DNA of 9,931 nt from Gammaproteobacteria bacterium (GCA_029861795.1 JAOTYS010000147.1:1-9931), one strand, 5' to 3'. Shown: positions 1 to 7,121, counted from the stretch's first letter. The notes: generated from the letters alone by a model not told the origin. Numbers and translations are program-made.

Positions 1-50
1 CCTCTCTCTATATCATGGCACAGATAGATTATCTTGTTTCGATCCGCCAT
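1..50 (-). CDS. start of a MADRNKIIYLCHD-type small protein gene, partial at left edge
   Basis: Reading the minus strand from the ATG at 50-48 gives MADRNKIIYLCHDIER before the window ends. The first 13 residues are identical to those of the ORF starting at 3232, with only one synonymous change (TGC versus TGT for Cys11), which favours translation. I do not recognise the family. There is no purine-rich Shine-Dalgarno; a pyrimidine-rich stretch (tcctctcc) precedes the ATG, and about 140 bp upstream are shared with the other copy. If the left flank encodes a protein of about 114 residues ending like the broken copy (GCRQLDPRIIGYQAP near its C-terminus), the call is confirmed. Confidence 0.45.
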   Translation of the reverse strand, partial: MADRNKIIYLCHDIER

Positions 51-191
51 ATTGGAGAGGATAAATAAACGAAATTGGAAATAATGCACACCGCAAAAGG
101 TTTAAGCTTATTCTGATCAACGAATTCCTAACTTGGTGCGGTAACCGCCGGTAATGATATGTTAGCGCATCCAGACTACAATCGATATAAG
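1..191. repeat. ~190 bp direct repeat, copy A
   Basis: This segment matches 3183-3373 in the same orientation. By eye the identity is roughly 85 percent, highest between 12 and 120 and with small indels near 51, 68 and 153. It covers the first codons of a minus-strand ORF (ATG at 50-48) and about 140 bp upstream of that start, so the repeat looks like a duplicated promoter region plus gene start rather than an insertion sequence. No terminal inverted repeats or transposase are seen. Its left limit is unknown because it reaches the window edge. The match fades after about 191, beside the TAA at 188-190. Confidence 0.85.
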
Positions 192-349
192 CTCTGCTCA
201 AAACGAATACTAAAAACAAGTCGTTTGGCAGTGCAGTCTATCGCCTAATTCTCGGCCGCAATCAAGAAAACAACGCCGAACTCGTCCGTGAGTTTGCGCA
301 CAGTCGCCTTGATTGCCCCCAGCTCCGGTTTGGCGGAGTCAGAGTCTGA
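191..349 (+). pseudogene. possible remnant with a YRLxLGR-type motif
   Basis: An open frame of 52 residues runs between TAA (188-190) and TGA (347-349) and has no start codon at a sensible place. It contains VYRLILGRNQENNAELVREF. This resembles the short 'YR..LGR.PE' helical module found in some FkbM-type methyltransferases and DUF4214-like proteins, where an arginine-containing segment (here QLR) also follows. Nothing else of such a protein is visible around it. It lies on the plus strand just beyond repeat copy A, as the GT2 fragment does beyond copy B. It may equally be a chance open frame. Confidence 0.25.
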
Positions 350-581
350 CTGAGGAGTCAGGTTTCGGATAACCCTTATTACCCTGAGGCATGCAAGCCA
401 CGATAAGCTTAGATTCACCGCAGCGAGTTATGATTTAGATACTTATCTTCTTGCTGCTAAGGTTTGTTTTCAGTGGAACATAGATATGTCATCTCAAACA
501 AAGTGGGTCAATTTAGCCCGCCCCACATGACGATACCGCAGGGTCGCTTTTAACCAAGGCAAATAAGACGTTACTCAATTG
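350..581. other. non-coding stretch between remnant ORF and the GT2-like gene
   Basis: I see no recognisable gene, RNA or terminator here. The longest open plus-strand stretch (354-530, after TGA at 351-353) has no start codon until Met39 and a composition unlike the neighbouring genes. No T-run hairpin is seen for the minus-strand gene that ends at 582. The base composition is more AT-rich than the flanking coding sequence. Confidence 0.4.
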
Positions 582-1568
582 CTAGCGCCGACTCGGCAAC
601 CCCGAGCCGAAATCATAAATGAGGTCATCGGCAAGGCGCGCGATTCGATCGCCGAGAGCATTACGTGAAAAGATACCTTCGCAGAGTGCGATTCGTGCAA
701 CCCAGAATGCCACACCGTTGTCGCTTTCGAGTCCGCGCAGCTGTCGAACAAAGTCCGCTGCCGTGTTCCGCCGCCGATACTCCCTTCCCAGATCAAAGAA
801 CTGCTGAAAAACTGCGTTAAAGCTGCCCTCCGGGCAGGGCTGTGGCGGGCGGCCAGGCGCCGAAGCTCGGTTGCTCAGAAAACTGTAAAGGAAACGACAA
901 TCGTCACTCACCGAGACGGGCTTCAGCATGTCTCGGCAGTAAGACGTGAATAGCCCGTGGGCCATGGTCACTCGTGCCGGCAACGAAAGGGGGTGACGGC
1001 TCGTTGAAAGGTTGCGGTAGCGCCACTGAAAATTCTCTGGGGAGCGGCGGTAGCGGTATCGGGCACCGAGAATGAGAAAACGCTGGTAGGCATAGGCTCG
1101 TGTATATACCGGGGCATGCTCGCCAAAGTCTCCGGACCGGTCTGCTCGATTCAGCACATACTTGATCTCCCACCCGCGGTCCATCAAGTTGCGATTGAAG
1201 TCGGTATCAGGAGACAGGGTATTCGGGTACCCGACCTCGTCAAAACCACATACCCGAAATAGCTTCACTCCGATTTCTCTTCCACAGAGTGGATCGCGCA
1301 ACGGTCCGGTCACGATTGCAACTCCCTCAGTCATGTTCTCACGCAGCACCTCGATGCATGCAGGGTGGAGACTCATGTCTGCGTCGACCTGCACGAAAAA
1401 GTCGGTTTTCACCTGGGATAAACCGACATTGAAAGCTACATGGAACGGAGTCAAACCGCGAACAATGACGATGTCCGCTAGGCAGTGGGTTTGTGAATCG
1501 AGGCGTCGCAAAGCCCGCTGCACCGTGCGCTCACCCAAGGTTAAAACAAGTGCAGTGACATCACTCAT
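582..1568 (-). CDS. GT2-like glycosyltransferase (GT-A fold)
   Basis: This 328-residue protein would transfer a sugar from a nucleotide-sugar donor, probably in the cytosol during assembly of a surface glycan; donor and acceptor are unknown. The first strand is TALVLTLGERT (residues 5-15). The donor-metal motif is the DAD of FFVQVDADMSLHP (residues 62-64). An HAPVYTRAYAYQRF segment follows at 151-164. No membrane segment or signal peptide is evident. The protein is shorter and more divergent than classical GT2 enzymes and lacks the usual N-terminal 'TYNR' box. It is a paralogue of the product of 8340-9185: both have P-x3-AF-x3-L spaced identically before FVQVDxDMxLxP. It lies 113 bp downstream of the GT4 gene on the same strand. 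The start at 1568 is chosen because the first beta-strand follows directly; no clear Shine-Dalgarno is present. Confidence 0.82.
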   Translation of the reverse strand: MSDVTALVLTLGERTVQRALRRLDSQTHCLADIVIVRGLTPFHVAFNVGLSQVKTDFFVQVDADMSLHPACIEVLRENMTEGVAIVTGPLRDPLCGREIGVKLFRVCGFDEVGYPNTLSPDTDFNRNLMDRGWEIKYVLNRADRSGDFGEHAPVYTRAYAYQRFLILGARYRYRRSPENFQWRYRNLSTSRHPLSLPARVTMAHGLFTSYCRDMLKPVSVSDDCRFLYSFLSNRASAPGRPPQPCPEGSFNAVFQQFFDLGREYRRRNTAADFVRQLRGLESDNGVAFWVARIALCEGIFSRNALGDRIARLADDLIYDFGSGLPSRR

Positions 1569-1586
1569 CGGCGTTCAGTAGAAGAG

Positions 1587-1598
1587 GGTATTAATACC
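1587..1598. promoter_or_regulatory. perfect 12-bp palindrome upstream of the GT2-like gene
   Basis: GGTATTAATACC reads identically on both strands and ends 18 bases before the ATG of the minus-strand gene at 1568. It lies in the only sizeable gap (113 bp) of the left operon. The position would suit an operator or an AT-rich promoter element, but no convincing paired -35/-10 boxes can be placed around it. A chance palindrome is possible. Confidence 0.25.
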
Positions 1599-1681
1599 AA
1601 TTACATGATCCCCTATTCCGACCGTACCCAATCTCGAAGACTCGACTCACTCTTTGGGCTTATTGGCGATCGCGCAATAGC

Positions 1682-2887
1682 CTACCCGACTGTCGACCCT
1701 CCATGCCCTCGGGTCAGATTGATGACTTTGTGCAAAGTACTCGCGTACGCCTCCGCCGCGGCATCAAGCGCGTGAGCAACGACAACCCGCTCGCGAGCTC
1801 TGCGTCCCAGCTCCGAGCGTAGATCCGCGTCACCGGCGGCTTGAAGGATCCGCGCCTCAAGTGCAGACCGATCGCCCACTGGAAATAGCAAGCCATCTCG
1901 TCCGTGGGTGATGACCTGGCGGGCGGCAGGAATGTCGCTAGCGATCAGAACCTTCGCACACGATTGCGACTCCAAGTACACGCGAGCCAATCCCTCTGCC
2001 TCAGAGCACATGACGACGATGTCGGCTACTCGAATGTATTCTGGCATCCGCTCGTACTCGACCCAGCCCAAGAAACGGAACTTGTCCTGCATACCGAGCT
2101 CGCGACAGGTTTCTTCCATTTCTGAGCGCATCAGTCCGTCACCCGCGACCACAAACACCAACCCAGGAAAAGTAGCGATGGTCTGTTTTGCTGCGCGAAC
2201 AAAGTCGCCGGCTCGCTTAATCGGTTTTAGATTGCTTGCGTGCATGACTACGATCTGCGACGGCTCAATCCGCAGTTCCCTCAGCAAATTGCGATTTTTG
2301 GGGCCCGGAGAAAATTGCGCTACATCGATCGCGTTCGGGATGTAAGTCACCATTCGGCAACCGCGCTCACGCATAGTCTTGACGAGATGCTGAGCCGGCA
2401 CGATTAGCATGTCGACTGCGCGAAGCTGCACCAGCAGGCGATTCATTACTTTGTTCGAGTAGTTACCTCTTAGAATACCCGTCATCGTGCCTCCTGCCAC
2501 TCGCAGAACACATGGGATTGCACCGTTGATGTCTGCGTCGGGCAAATGCCACGCAAATGTCTCTCGGCCAAGGAGGATCAGGTCTGGAGAACGATGTCGA
2601 ATCATGCGCTGCAAGCAAGCCCTCAGCGCTCTTTTCTCCACCTCCCAGTAGTCGTCTGGGGCCGGGACGTCTGGAGAGGTTTTATAGTAGGGGACTTCGA
2701 AACGATCGAACTCGATCTCCGGATGATCTGCCGCGAAGCGTTCGGCAAAGTCGCTTGTATCGCGCGTTACCGGTCCAATAGCACGCACACCCAAACCCTT
2801 CCTAACCATGGCTTTGATCAGCTGAAAAGAAGAGATGGCCGAGCCTCCCTGGTGTGGGGGAAGAGTACCGACGTAGATGATATCCAT
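1682..2887 (-). CDS. glycosyltransferase family 4 (GT-B fold)
   Basis: This 401-residue protein has the normal length and layout of a retaining GT4 enzyme. The N-terminal acceptor domain starts MDIIYVGTLPPHQGGSA with the glycine-rich loop at residues 12-17. The linker reads YIPNAIDVAQFSP (182-194). The C-terminal donor domain contains SNLKPIKRAGDF (218-229), with the basic residues that usually contact the nucleotide diphosphate. The E-x7-E signature is E298 and E306 in SEAEGLARVYLES. No signal peptide is seen, so it should act at the cytoplasmic membrane face on a lipid-linked glycan. The ATG at 2887 follows the stop codon of the broken MADR ORF by one base, so the two were probably translationally coupled. 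The substrate cannot be read from the sequence. Confidence 0.93.
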   Translation of the reverse strand: MDIIYVGTLPPHQGGSAISSFQLIKAMVRKGLGVRAIGPVTRDTSDFAERFAADHPEIEFDRFEVPYYKTSPDVPAPDDYWEVEKRALRACLQRMIRHRSPDLILLGRETFAWHLPDADINGAIPCVLRVAGGTMTGILRGNYSNKVMNRLLVQLRAVDMLIVPAQHLVKTMRERGCRMVTYIPNAIDVAQFSPGPKNRNLLRELRIEPSQIVVMHASNLKPIKRAGDFVRAAKQTIATFPGLVFVVAGDGLMRSEMEETCRELGMQDKFRFLGWVEYERMPEYIRVADIVVMCSEAEGLARVYLESQSCAKVLIASDIPAARQVITHGRDGLLFPVGDRSALEARILQAAGDADLRSELGRRARERVVVAHALDAAAEAYASTLHKVINLTRGHGGSTVG

Positions 2888-2888
2888 C

Positions 2889-3232
2889 TTACAGGCTCAA
2901 TGTTTCAGTCGAGCTAGGCGCTTGATATCCGATGATTCTGGGATCGAGTTGTCTGCAGCCAGCCAGTTGCCACTTGTTGAGGTCATGATCATAGTGATGA
3001 ATCTCCAAGCAATGTCCATCTCGCGCCATATCTTCTTTCATGTCTTTCAAGAGGCGGGGAACCACATTGTAAGCGGTTCATATTTCCAGCTGGCTCCTGG
3101 TCTTAAGCAATGCCGGCAGATTCGCCGGCGCGCACTGAATGGCCAACTCCGAAAACTCTGGGTTTGAGTCGGGATGCCCCAATCTTTCTCTTTATCATGA
3201 CACAGATAGATTATCTTGTTTCGATCCGCCAT
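2889..3232 (-). pseudogene. broken MADRNKIIYLCHD-type small protein gene, upstream of GT4
   Basis: From the ATG at 3232-3230 the reading is MADRNKIIYLCHDKEKD. Near 3182 the protein-like reading moves to another frame: LGHPDSNPEFSELAIQ and onward to TRSQLEI. That frame meets a TGA at 3080-3078 and then continues open as TAYNVVPRLLKDM..., through LEIHHYDHDLNKWQLAG and GCRQLDPRIIGYQAP, to TAA at 2891-2889. One missing base plus one nonsense codon would restore a protein of about 114 residues. I do not recognise the family. The stop lies one base before the GT4 start, which fits the first gene of the minus-strand operon. Its N-terminus and upstream region are duplicated at the left edge of the window. 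Alternatively, two unrelated short open frames lie side by side by chance. Confidence 0.5.
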
Positions 3233-3373
3233 TATTAGAGAGGATAGATAAAACGAAATTGGAGACAATGCACACCGCAAGAGGTTTAAACTTATTCTGA
3301 TCAACAAATTTCTAGCTTGGTGCGCTAACCGCCGGCAAGATATGCCAATTATTCAGACTATAATCGATTCTAA
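3183..3373. repeat. ~190 bp direct repeat, copy B
   Basis: This is the second copy of the segment at 1-191. It holds the start codon (3232-3230) and the first codons of the broken MADR ORF, plus about 140 bp upstream of it. The most conserved blocks are cagatagattatcttgttt (3203-3222) and the run containing tgcacaccgcaa and ttattctgatcaac. The match ends near atcgat (3363-3368). Because the opposite side carries plus-strand genes, the segment may be a divergent promoter region. No Shine-Dalgarno or strong sigma-70 boxes are obvious in it. Confidence 0.85.
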
Positions 3374-3471
3374 GGCCCCCGCCACCTTCGCCATGCGGTC
3401 TATCTGCGGACGTTTCCTGTTCCCGATTCGGCCCACAGGCGCTGCCGGCTTGAACCAGGCCCCAGTCGTTC

Positions 3472-3762
3472 ATGGAATTCCAAGCCACAATTGTCATTCC
3501 TCTCCTCAGGCAAGTCGACACTTGGTTAGAGTGTTGCGTCCTATCGGCGTTTGGGCAGACCATTCCGACCGAGGTGATCGTCGTGCCTTCTGAGAGAGCC
3601 CCGCTGCCGGGCCTGCGACTCCTCCAACGTTTGCTCGAGGAGGCGGCGAGCCTCCGGATCGGGCAGCGGGAAAACGAGGGCTATTCCTTTTACCGAATGT
3701 TGGAAGCAGATCGCTTTACTGCGCGCCCCTTGGTCGCGGCCTGCAAAGAAACCGGGTCCTGA
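3472..3762 (+). pseudogene. N-terminal fragment of a GT2 glycosyltransferase, frameshifted and truncated
   Basis: The 96-residue reading begins MEFQATIVIPLLRQVDTWLE and includes LSAFGQTIPTEVIVV, the first two beta-strands and helix of a GT2 (GT-A) domain. It reaches RENEGYS, where intact family members continue with A-(F/R)N-x-G. Here the matching nucleotides (ccg aat gtt gga, about 3692-3703) lie in another frame, so a one-base frameshift is likely after about 3690. The DxD motif and the rest of the catalytic domain are absent, and the homologous sequence runs into the start of the amidotransferase gene. The partial gene at the right edge of the window shows the expected continuation (GYARAFNVGIEHA, then FLLSDDW). 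The stop (3760-3762) is 8 bases before the next ATG, so translation could still help expression of the amidotransferase. Confidence 0.6.
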
Positions 3763-3770
3763 AATCGACG

Positions 3771-5549
3771 ATGTGTGGCATTGCTGGAATCTTCGGCGAC
3801 CCTCGATCCGAGACGCTGAAGCACGATCAATTGCACCGCATGACATCGGTACTCCATCACCGCGGACCGGATGAAGGGGGCCATGTAGTCAACGAATCGG
3901 TCGCGCTCGGAAGTCGGCGACTGAGAATCATTGATCTCCAGGGGGGGAAGCAACCGATACGGAATGAAGATAACAGCAAAGCAATTGTTTTCAATGGAGA
4001 AATCTATAACTATCGTGGTCTTCGCGATGGTCTGCTCAAACGAGGACACCGCTTTGGCACGCGTTGCGATACGGAGGTCATCCTCCACGCCTACGAAGAG
4101 TATGGTGAGAAATGTGTGGACCACCTTCGCGGGATGTTTGCATTTGCCGTATACGATAGCGCAGAGAACAAGCTCTTTCTTGCCCGCGATCGGCTAGGCA
4201 TTAAGCCACTCTACTACCATTGGGATGGTCACAGATTCCTGTTCGCCTCTGAGCTGAAAGCGATTCTGCAAGATCATCGCGTAGGACGGGACATCGACCC
4301 AACGGCGCTCGATGATTACCTTACCTACAACTACATCCCATCACCCAAGACGATTTTTGGCTCAATTCGTAAACTCCCGGCAGGTCACGCTCTAACCGTC
4401 TCGGAGCGAGGATTAAGGGAGTGGGCTTACTGGGATCTTGTTTTCTCGCCGGACGAGAGGCAAACAGAATCTGATTACACAGCTGGCCTTCGCGATAAGC
4501 TTGAGGAATCGGTGGCACTTCATCTGGAGAGCGATGTTCCAGTGGGCGCGTTCCTTTCTGGAGGCGTAGATTCTAGCGGTGTTGTGGGCATGATGACCCA
4601 GTTGCTCGACGAGCGCGTCCACACAGCGTCCATCGGCTTTCGAGAACGCGATTACAACGAACTTCCCTATGCCCGGGATGTCGCTCACAAATTTGGGGTT
4701 TGTGCTCATGAGCAGATCGTGGATCCTACCGCGGCCGAAATTCTGGATACGCTGACCTGGCACTATGACGAGCCCTTTGCGGACTCGTCTATGGTTCCGA
4801 CTTATTACGTTTCCCGACTAGCACGCAACCATTTCACAGTCTGCCTCTCAGGTGATGGAGGGGACGAAAACTTTGCTGGGTATAAGCGGTTTCTCCATTT
4901 TCAGCAACAAAGTCGTCACGACGTGCAAGCTGCGGAACGAAGCTACTTTGCCCATAGAACCTGGATTACACCAAATATGAAGGATCTTCTTTATCGAATT
5001 CCGCTGAAGAAAGATCTGGCAGGTTACGATCCCTTTTCGGTAGTCAAAGAATACTTCGACAATAATCGCGACTGGGATCCTGTTTCACGGCTCCAATACG
5101 TCGAAATCAAGACTTATTTGGTCGATGACCTGCTGACCAAGGTAGATCGAGCCAGCATGGCCCACAGCCTGGAAGTTCGTGTGCCGCTTCTTGATCACGA
5201 GTTGGTGGAGTACGCCGCGAGTATACCTGCTTGTTATAAGCTGTATCGTAGTCAGGGAAAGTACATTTTCAAGAAGGCGCTGGGTGATGTTCTTCCGTCA
5301 CAAATCTTGAATCGGAAAAAGATGGGTTTTTCCATGCCGCTGGCTCTTTGGTTTCAAGGACAGCTGGCTGGACTTGTCGAATCGAATCTACTACAACGAA
5401 AAACTTTCATTGGTAGTTATTTTGATTCCGATCCGCTGCGGGTTTGGTGGACCGAACACCAACGCGGAGTCCAGGATCACAACCGTCTCTTCTGGGCGCT
5501 CCTCGTTCTCGAGTTCTGGGCGAAGAGGTTCCTTCCAGGATCCGCCTAA
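3771..5549 (+). CDS. asparagine synthase (glutamine-hydrolysing) type amidotransferase
   Basis: This 592-residue protein has both AsnB domains complete. The N-terminal class II glutaminase domain has the nucleophile Cys2 (MCGIAGIFGD), RGPDEGG (31-37), FNGEIYN (74-80) and a CDTEVI box. The C-terminal ATP-pyrophosphatase domain has the P-loop SGGVDSS (263-269), DEPFADSSMVP (about 333-343), SGDGGDENFAGY (360-371) and a DDLLTKVDRASMAHSLEVRVPLLDH block. The family adenylates a carboxylate and transfers ammonia from glutamine, classically aspartate to asparagine. Members inside polysaccharide or exosortase loci are thought to amidate other carboxylates, such as uronic acids. The glycosyltransferase neighbourhood makes that plausible here but does not prove it. 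The ATG fixes Cys2 as the residue after Met, so the start is secure although the Shine-Dalgarno is poor. Confidence 0.93.
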   Translation: MCGIAGIFGDPRSETLKHDQLHRMTSVLHHRGPDEGGHVVNESVALGSRRLRIIDLQGGKQPIRNEDNSKAIVFNGEIYNYRGLRDGLLKRGHRFGTRCDTEVILHAYEEYGEKCVDHLRGMFAFAVYDSAENKLFLARDRLGIKPLYYHWDGHRFLFASELKAILQDHRVGRDIDPTALDDYLTYNYIPSPKTIFGSIRKLPAGHALTVSERGLREWAYWDLVFSPDERQTESDYTAGLRDKLEESVALHLESDVPVGAFLSGGVDSSGVVGMMTQLLDERVHTASIGFRERDYNELPYARDVAHKFGVCAHEQIVDPTAAEILDTLTWHYDEPFADSSMVPTYYVSRLARNHFTVCLSGDGGDENFAGYKRFLHFQQQSRHDVQAAERSYFAHRTWITPNMKDLLYRIPLKKDLAGYDPFSVVKEYFDNNRDWDPVSRLQYVEIKTYLVDDLLTKVDRASMAHSLEVRVPLLDHELVEYAASIPACYKLYRSQGKYIFKKALGDVLPSQILNRKKMGFSMPLALWFQGQLAGLVESNLLQRKTFIGSYFDSDPLRVWWTEHQRGVQDHNRLFWALLVLEFWAKRFLPGSA

Positions 5550-6050
5550 TGAACGCTGCAAAGTAAAGCCAGTATAAACTGGAGCTTGTCAAAATCCTGA
5601 TTGGCAGCTGCGTGTTGACCGCATTGTTTTGATCGTTTCTGGCACTGCTCAGTGGTCGTGGCCTACAGCGCGGCCTTGATGCTCAAAAAAACCCTTTGTA
5701 CTCATGTTGTTACTGCCCCCTAGGTCTCCATGATGCGTCACAATCCAATGATATACTTGATAGATACACGATTCTTTAGACAAGGGTGAGCTGAGTCGTG
5801 AGAAAAATAAATTCTGTAGTTCCGCTGACTTCACTGTTAGTGTCTTTGATTATCTCTTGACTCTCCGTTGAGCCTGTTAACGCGCAGTAGATTATGCGAA
5901 AGGATGACCATAGTCCAATAGTCTTCAGACTCACGCCGGAGTACGCTAACACTTCGTGCGGAAAAGGGAGAATGGAGAAAAACGGAGCCCTGGCAACGTT
6001 CTGTCATGCTTTTTTGAGAGCGAACGCAATAGCAAAATAAAAACTCGATC
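5550..6050. other. 500-bp AT-rich intergenic region with possible tiny ORFs
   Basis: No known gene, RNA or repeat is recognised here. It does contain an imperfect inverted repeat 20 bases after the amidotransferase stop: CCAGT-ataa-ACTGG at 5569-5582, extended by aag/ctt with a two-base bulge. It has no T-run, so it is a weak terminator candidate. A 20-codon hydrophobic frame starts at GTG 5798 and ends at TGA 5860. A 48-codon frame starts at ATG 5894 and ends at TAA 6040, ten bases before the dehydrogenase start. The region most likely also carries the promoter of the dehydrogenase, but no convincing -35/-10 pair stands out. Confidence 0.4.
5569..5582 (+). terminator. weak hairpin after the amidotransferase gene
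   Basis: CCAGT (5569-5573) and ACTGG (5578-5582) form a five-pair stem around a four-base loop. It can be extended by AAG with CTT across a two-base bulge. It lies 19 bases after the amidotransferase stop. There is no following run of T, so intrinsic termination is doubtful. Confidence 0.2.
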
Positions 6051-7121
6051 ATGAAAGACCGGTTTCGCCAAATAATCGACGATGCAAAACCCAGACACGC
6101 GGTGACACACCTGGATCGTCGAACTGGAAGCTGGATCTTTATCGTTGTCGATGACGATACGCTCGGTCCGGCGGCAGGCGGGACACGCATGAAAGAGTAT
6201 GAAGCACCGCAAGAGGGCTTGATTGATGCTCTGCGCCTCGCCTCAAATATGACTCGGAAGTGGGCCGCTTTTGACATGAACCAGGGCGGTGGAAAGGCAG
6301 TTTTGGCTGCCTCACAGCCGCTCAAGCGCCAAGAACGTGAGGGAATGCTACGGCGGTACGGGAAAGTTGTAGAGCAACTAGGGGGGCAGTTTACAACCGG
6401 AATCGATCTGGGCACGACGCGAGCCGATATCGCGATTGTCGCTGAAGAGACCCGCTATGTGCACTCGGCATTCACTACCACAACACTGGACATCGGGCAC
6501 TGCACAGCGTTGGGGGTATTGGTAGCGATGCAGGTGGCAGCGCGGAATCGATTGGGCTCAGCGAATCTCTCCGGGGTAAGCGTCCTCCTCCAGGGGACGG
6601 GGAATGTAGGAGCGGTTCTAGCGCGTCTGCTGGCAGAGGCCGGCGCTGTGGTCAAAGTGAGCGATATCGACCTGACGCGGGCTAACAAGATTGCCGATCA
6701 AACTGGCGCAACCGTTGTGCCATTTAACTCTTTAGTTGATGAGTCCTGCGATGTTTACGCGCCATGTGCAGATGGCCGCGTCCTGAACTGCGACACCGTT
6801 CCAAGACTCCGGTGCTCCATAGTGGTCGGATCGGCCAACGATCAGCTTTCAAACCCACTGGAAGCTGACCGGCTTTACCACCGTGGCATATTATATGTGC
6901 CGGACTATATCGCCAATGCTGGCGCGGCGATTGCGGTGCATTTATATGATCACGGATTTCCTGAATCAAATATCCGGAACCGAATAGAAGCTATTGGTGA
7001 AACATTGCAAGACATTCTATTAGAAGCCGAAAAGCGCAGCCAGCCGCCGTATCACACTGTCGAGTGTCGCATCCAAGCCCGGCTGCAAACGGCCCGATGT
7101 CGCGCGAATGTAAAAAAGTAG
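6051..7121 (+). CDS. Leu/Phe/Val/Glu dehydrogenase-family amino-acid dehydrogenase
   Basis: This 356-residue protein matches the leucine dehydrogenase family in length and order of motifs. Members carry out NAD-dependent oxidative deamination of an amino acid to a 2-oxo acid, or the reverse. The dimerisation/substrate domain has TLGPAAGGTRM (37-47), K70 in NMTRKWA, and the catalytic Lys82 in GGGKAV, matching K68 and K80 of Bacillus leucine dehydrogenase with an offset of two. Asp126 in GTTRAD follows. The Rossmann domain has GTGNVG (182-187), DVYAPCA (234-240), GSANDQL (260-266) and LYVPDYIANAGAAI (281-294). The last motif departs from the usual NAGGVIN, so the side-chain pocket may be altered and the substrate need not be leucine. 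The tail after about 335 is divergent. The start at 6051 gives the normal N-terminal length; no strong Shine-Dalgarno precedes it. Confidence 0.92.
   Translation: MKDRFRQIIDDAKPRHAVTHLDRRTGSWIFIVVDDDTLGPAAGGTRMKEYEAPQEGLIDALRLASNMTRKWAAFDMNQGGGKAVLAASQPLKRQEREGMLRRYGKVVEQLGGQFTTGIDLGTTRADIAIVAEETRYVHSAFTTTTLDIGHCTALGVLVAMQVAARNRLGSANLSGVSVLLQGTGNVGAVLARLLAEAGAVVKVSDIDLTRANKIADQTGATVVPFNSLVDESCDVYAPCADGRVLNCDTVPRLRCSIVVGSANDQLSNPLEADRLYHRGILYVPDYIANAGAAIAVHLYDHGFPESNIRNRIEAIGETLQDILLEAEKRSQPPYHTVECRIQARLQTARCRANVKK

Noticed and set aside
588..609. GC-rich inverted repeat CTCGG-caacc-CCGAG near the end of the 582-1568 gene
   Set aside because: It lies within the last codons of the gene and has no T-run on either strand, so it is coding sequence rather than a terminator.
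1162..1581. 139-residue plus-strand open frame opposite the GT2-like gene
   Set aside because: It has no domain-like features and lies antisense to a gene with clear GT motifs; it is a shadow frame.
1666..1673. GCGATCGC octamer, as in the cyanobacterial HIP1 repeat
   Set aside because: I noticed it only here in the window, whereas HIP1-rich genomes carry it every kilobase or less; it is not evidence of a cyanobacterial origin.
5837..6415. 192-residue minus-strand open frame across the dehydrogenase start
   Set aside because: Most of it is antisense to conserved dehydrogenase motifs and its composition is Arg/Ser-rich, typical of a shadow.
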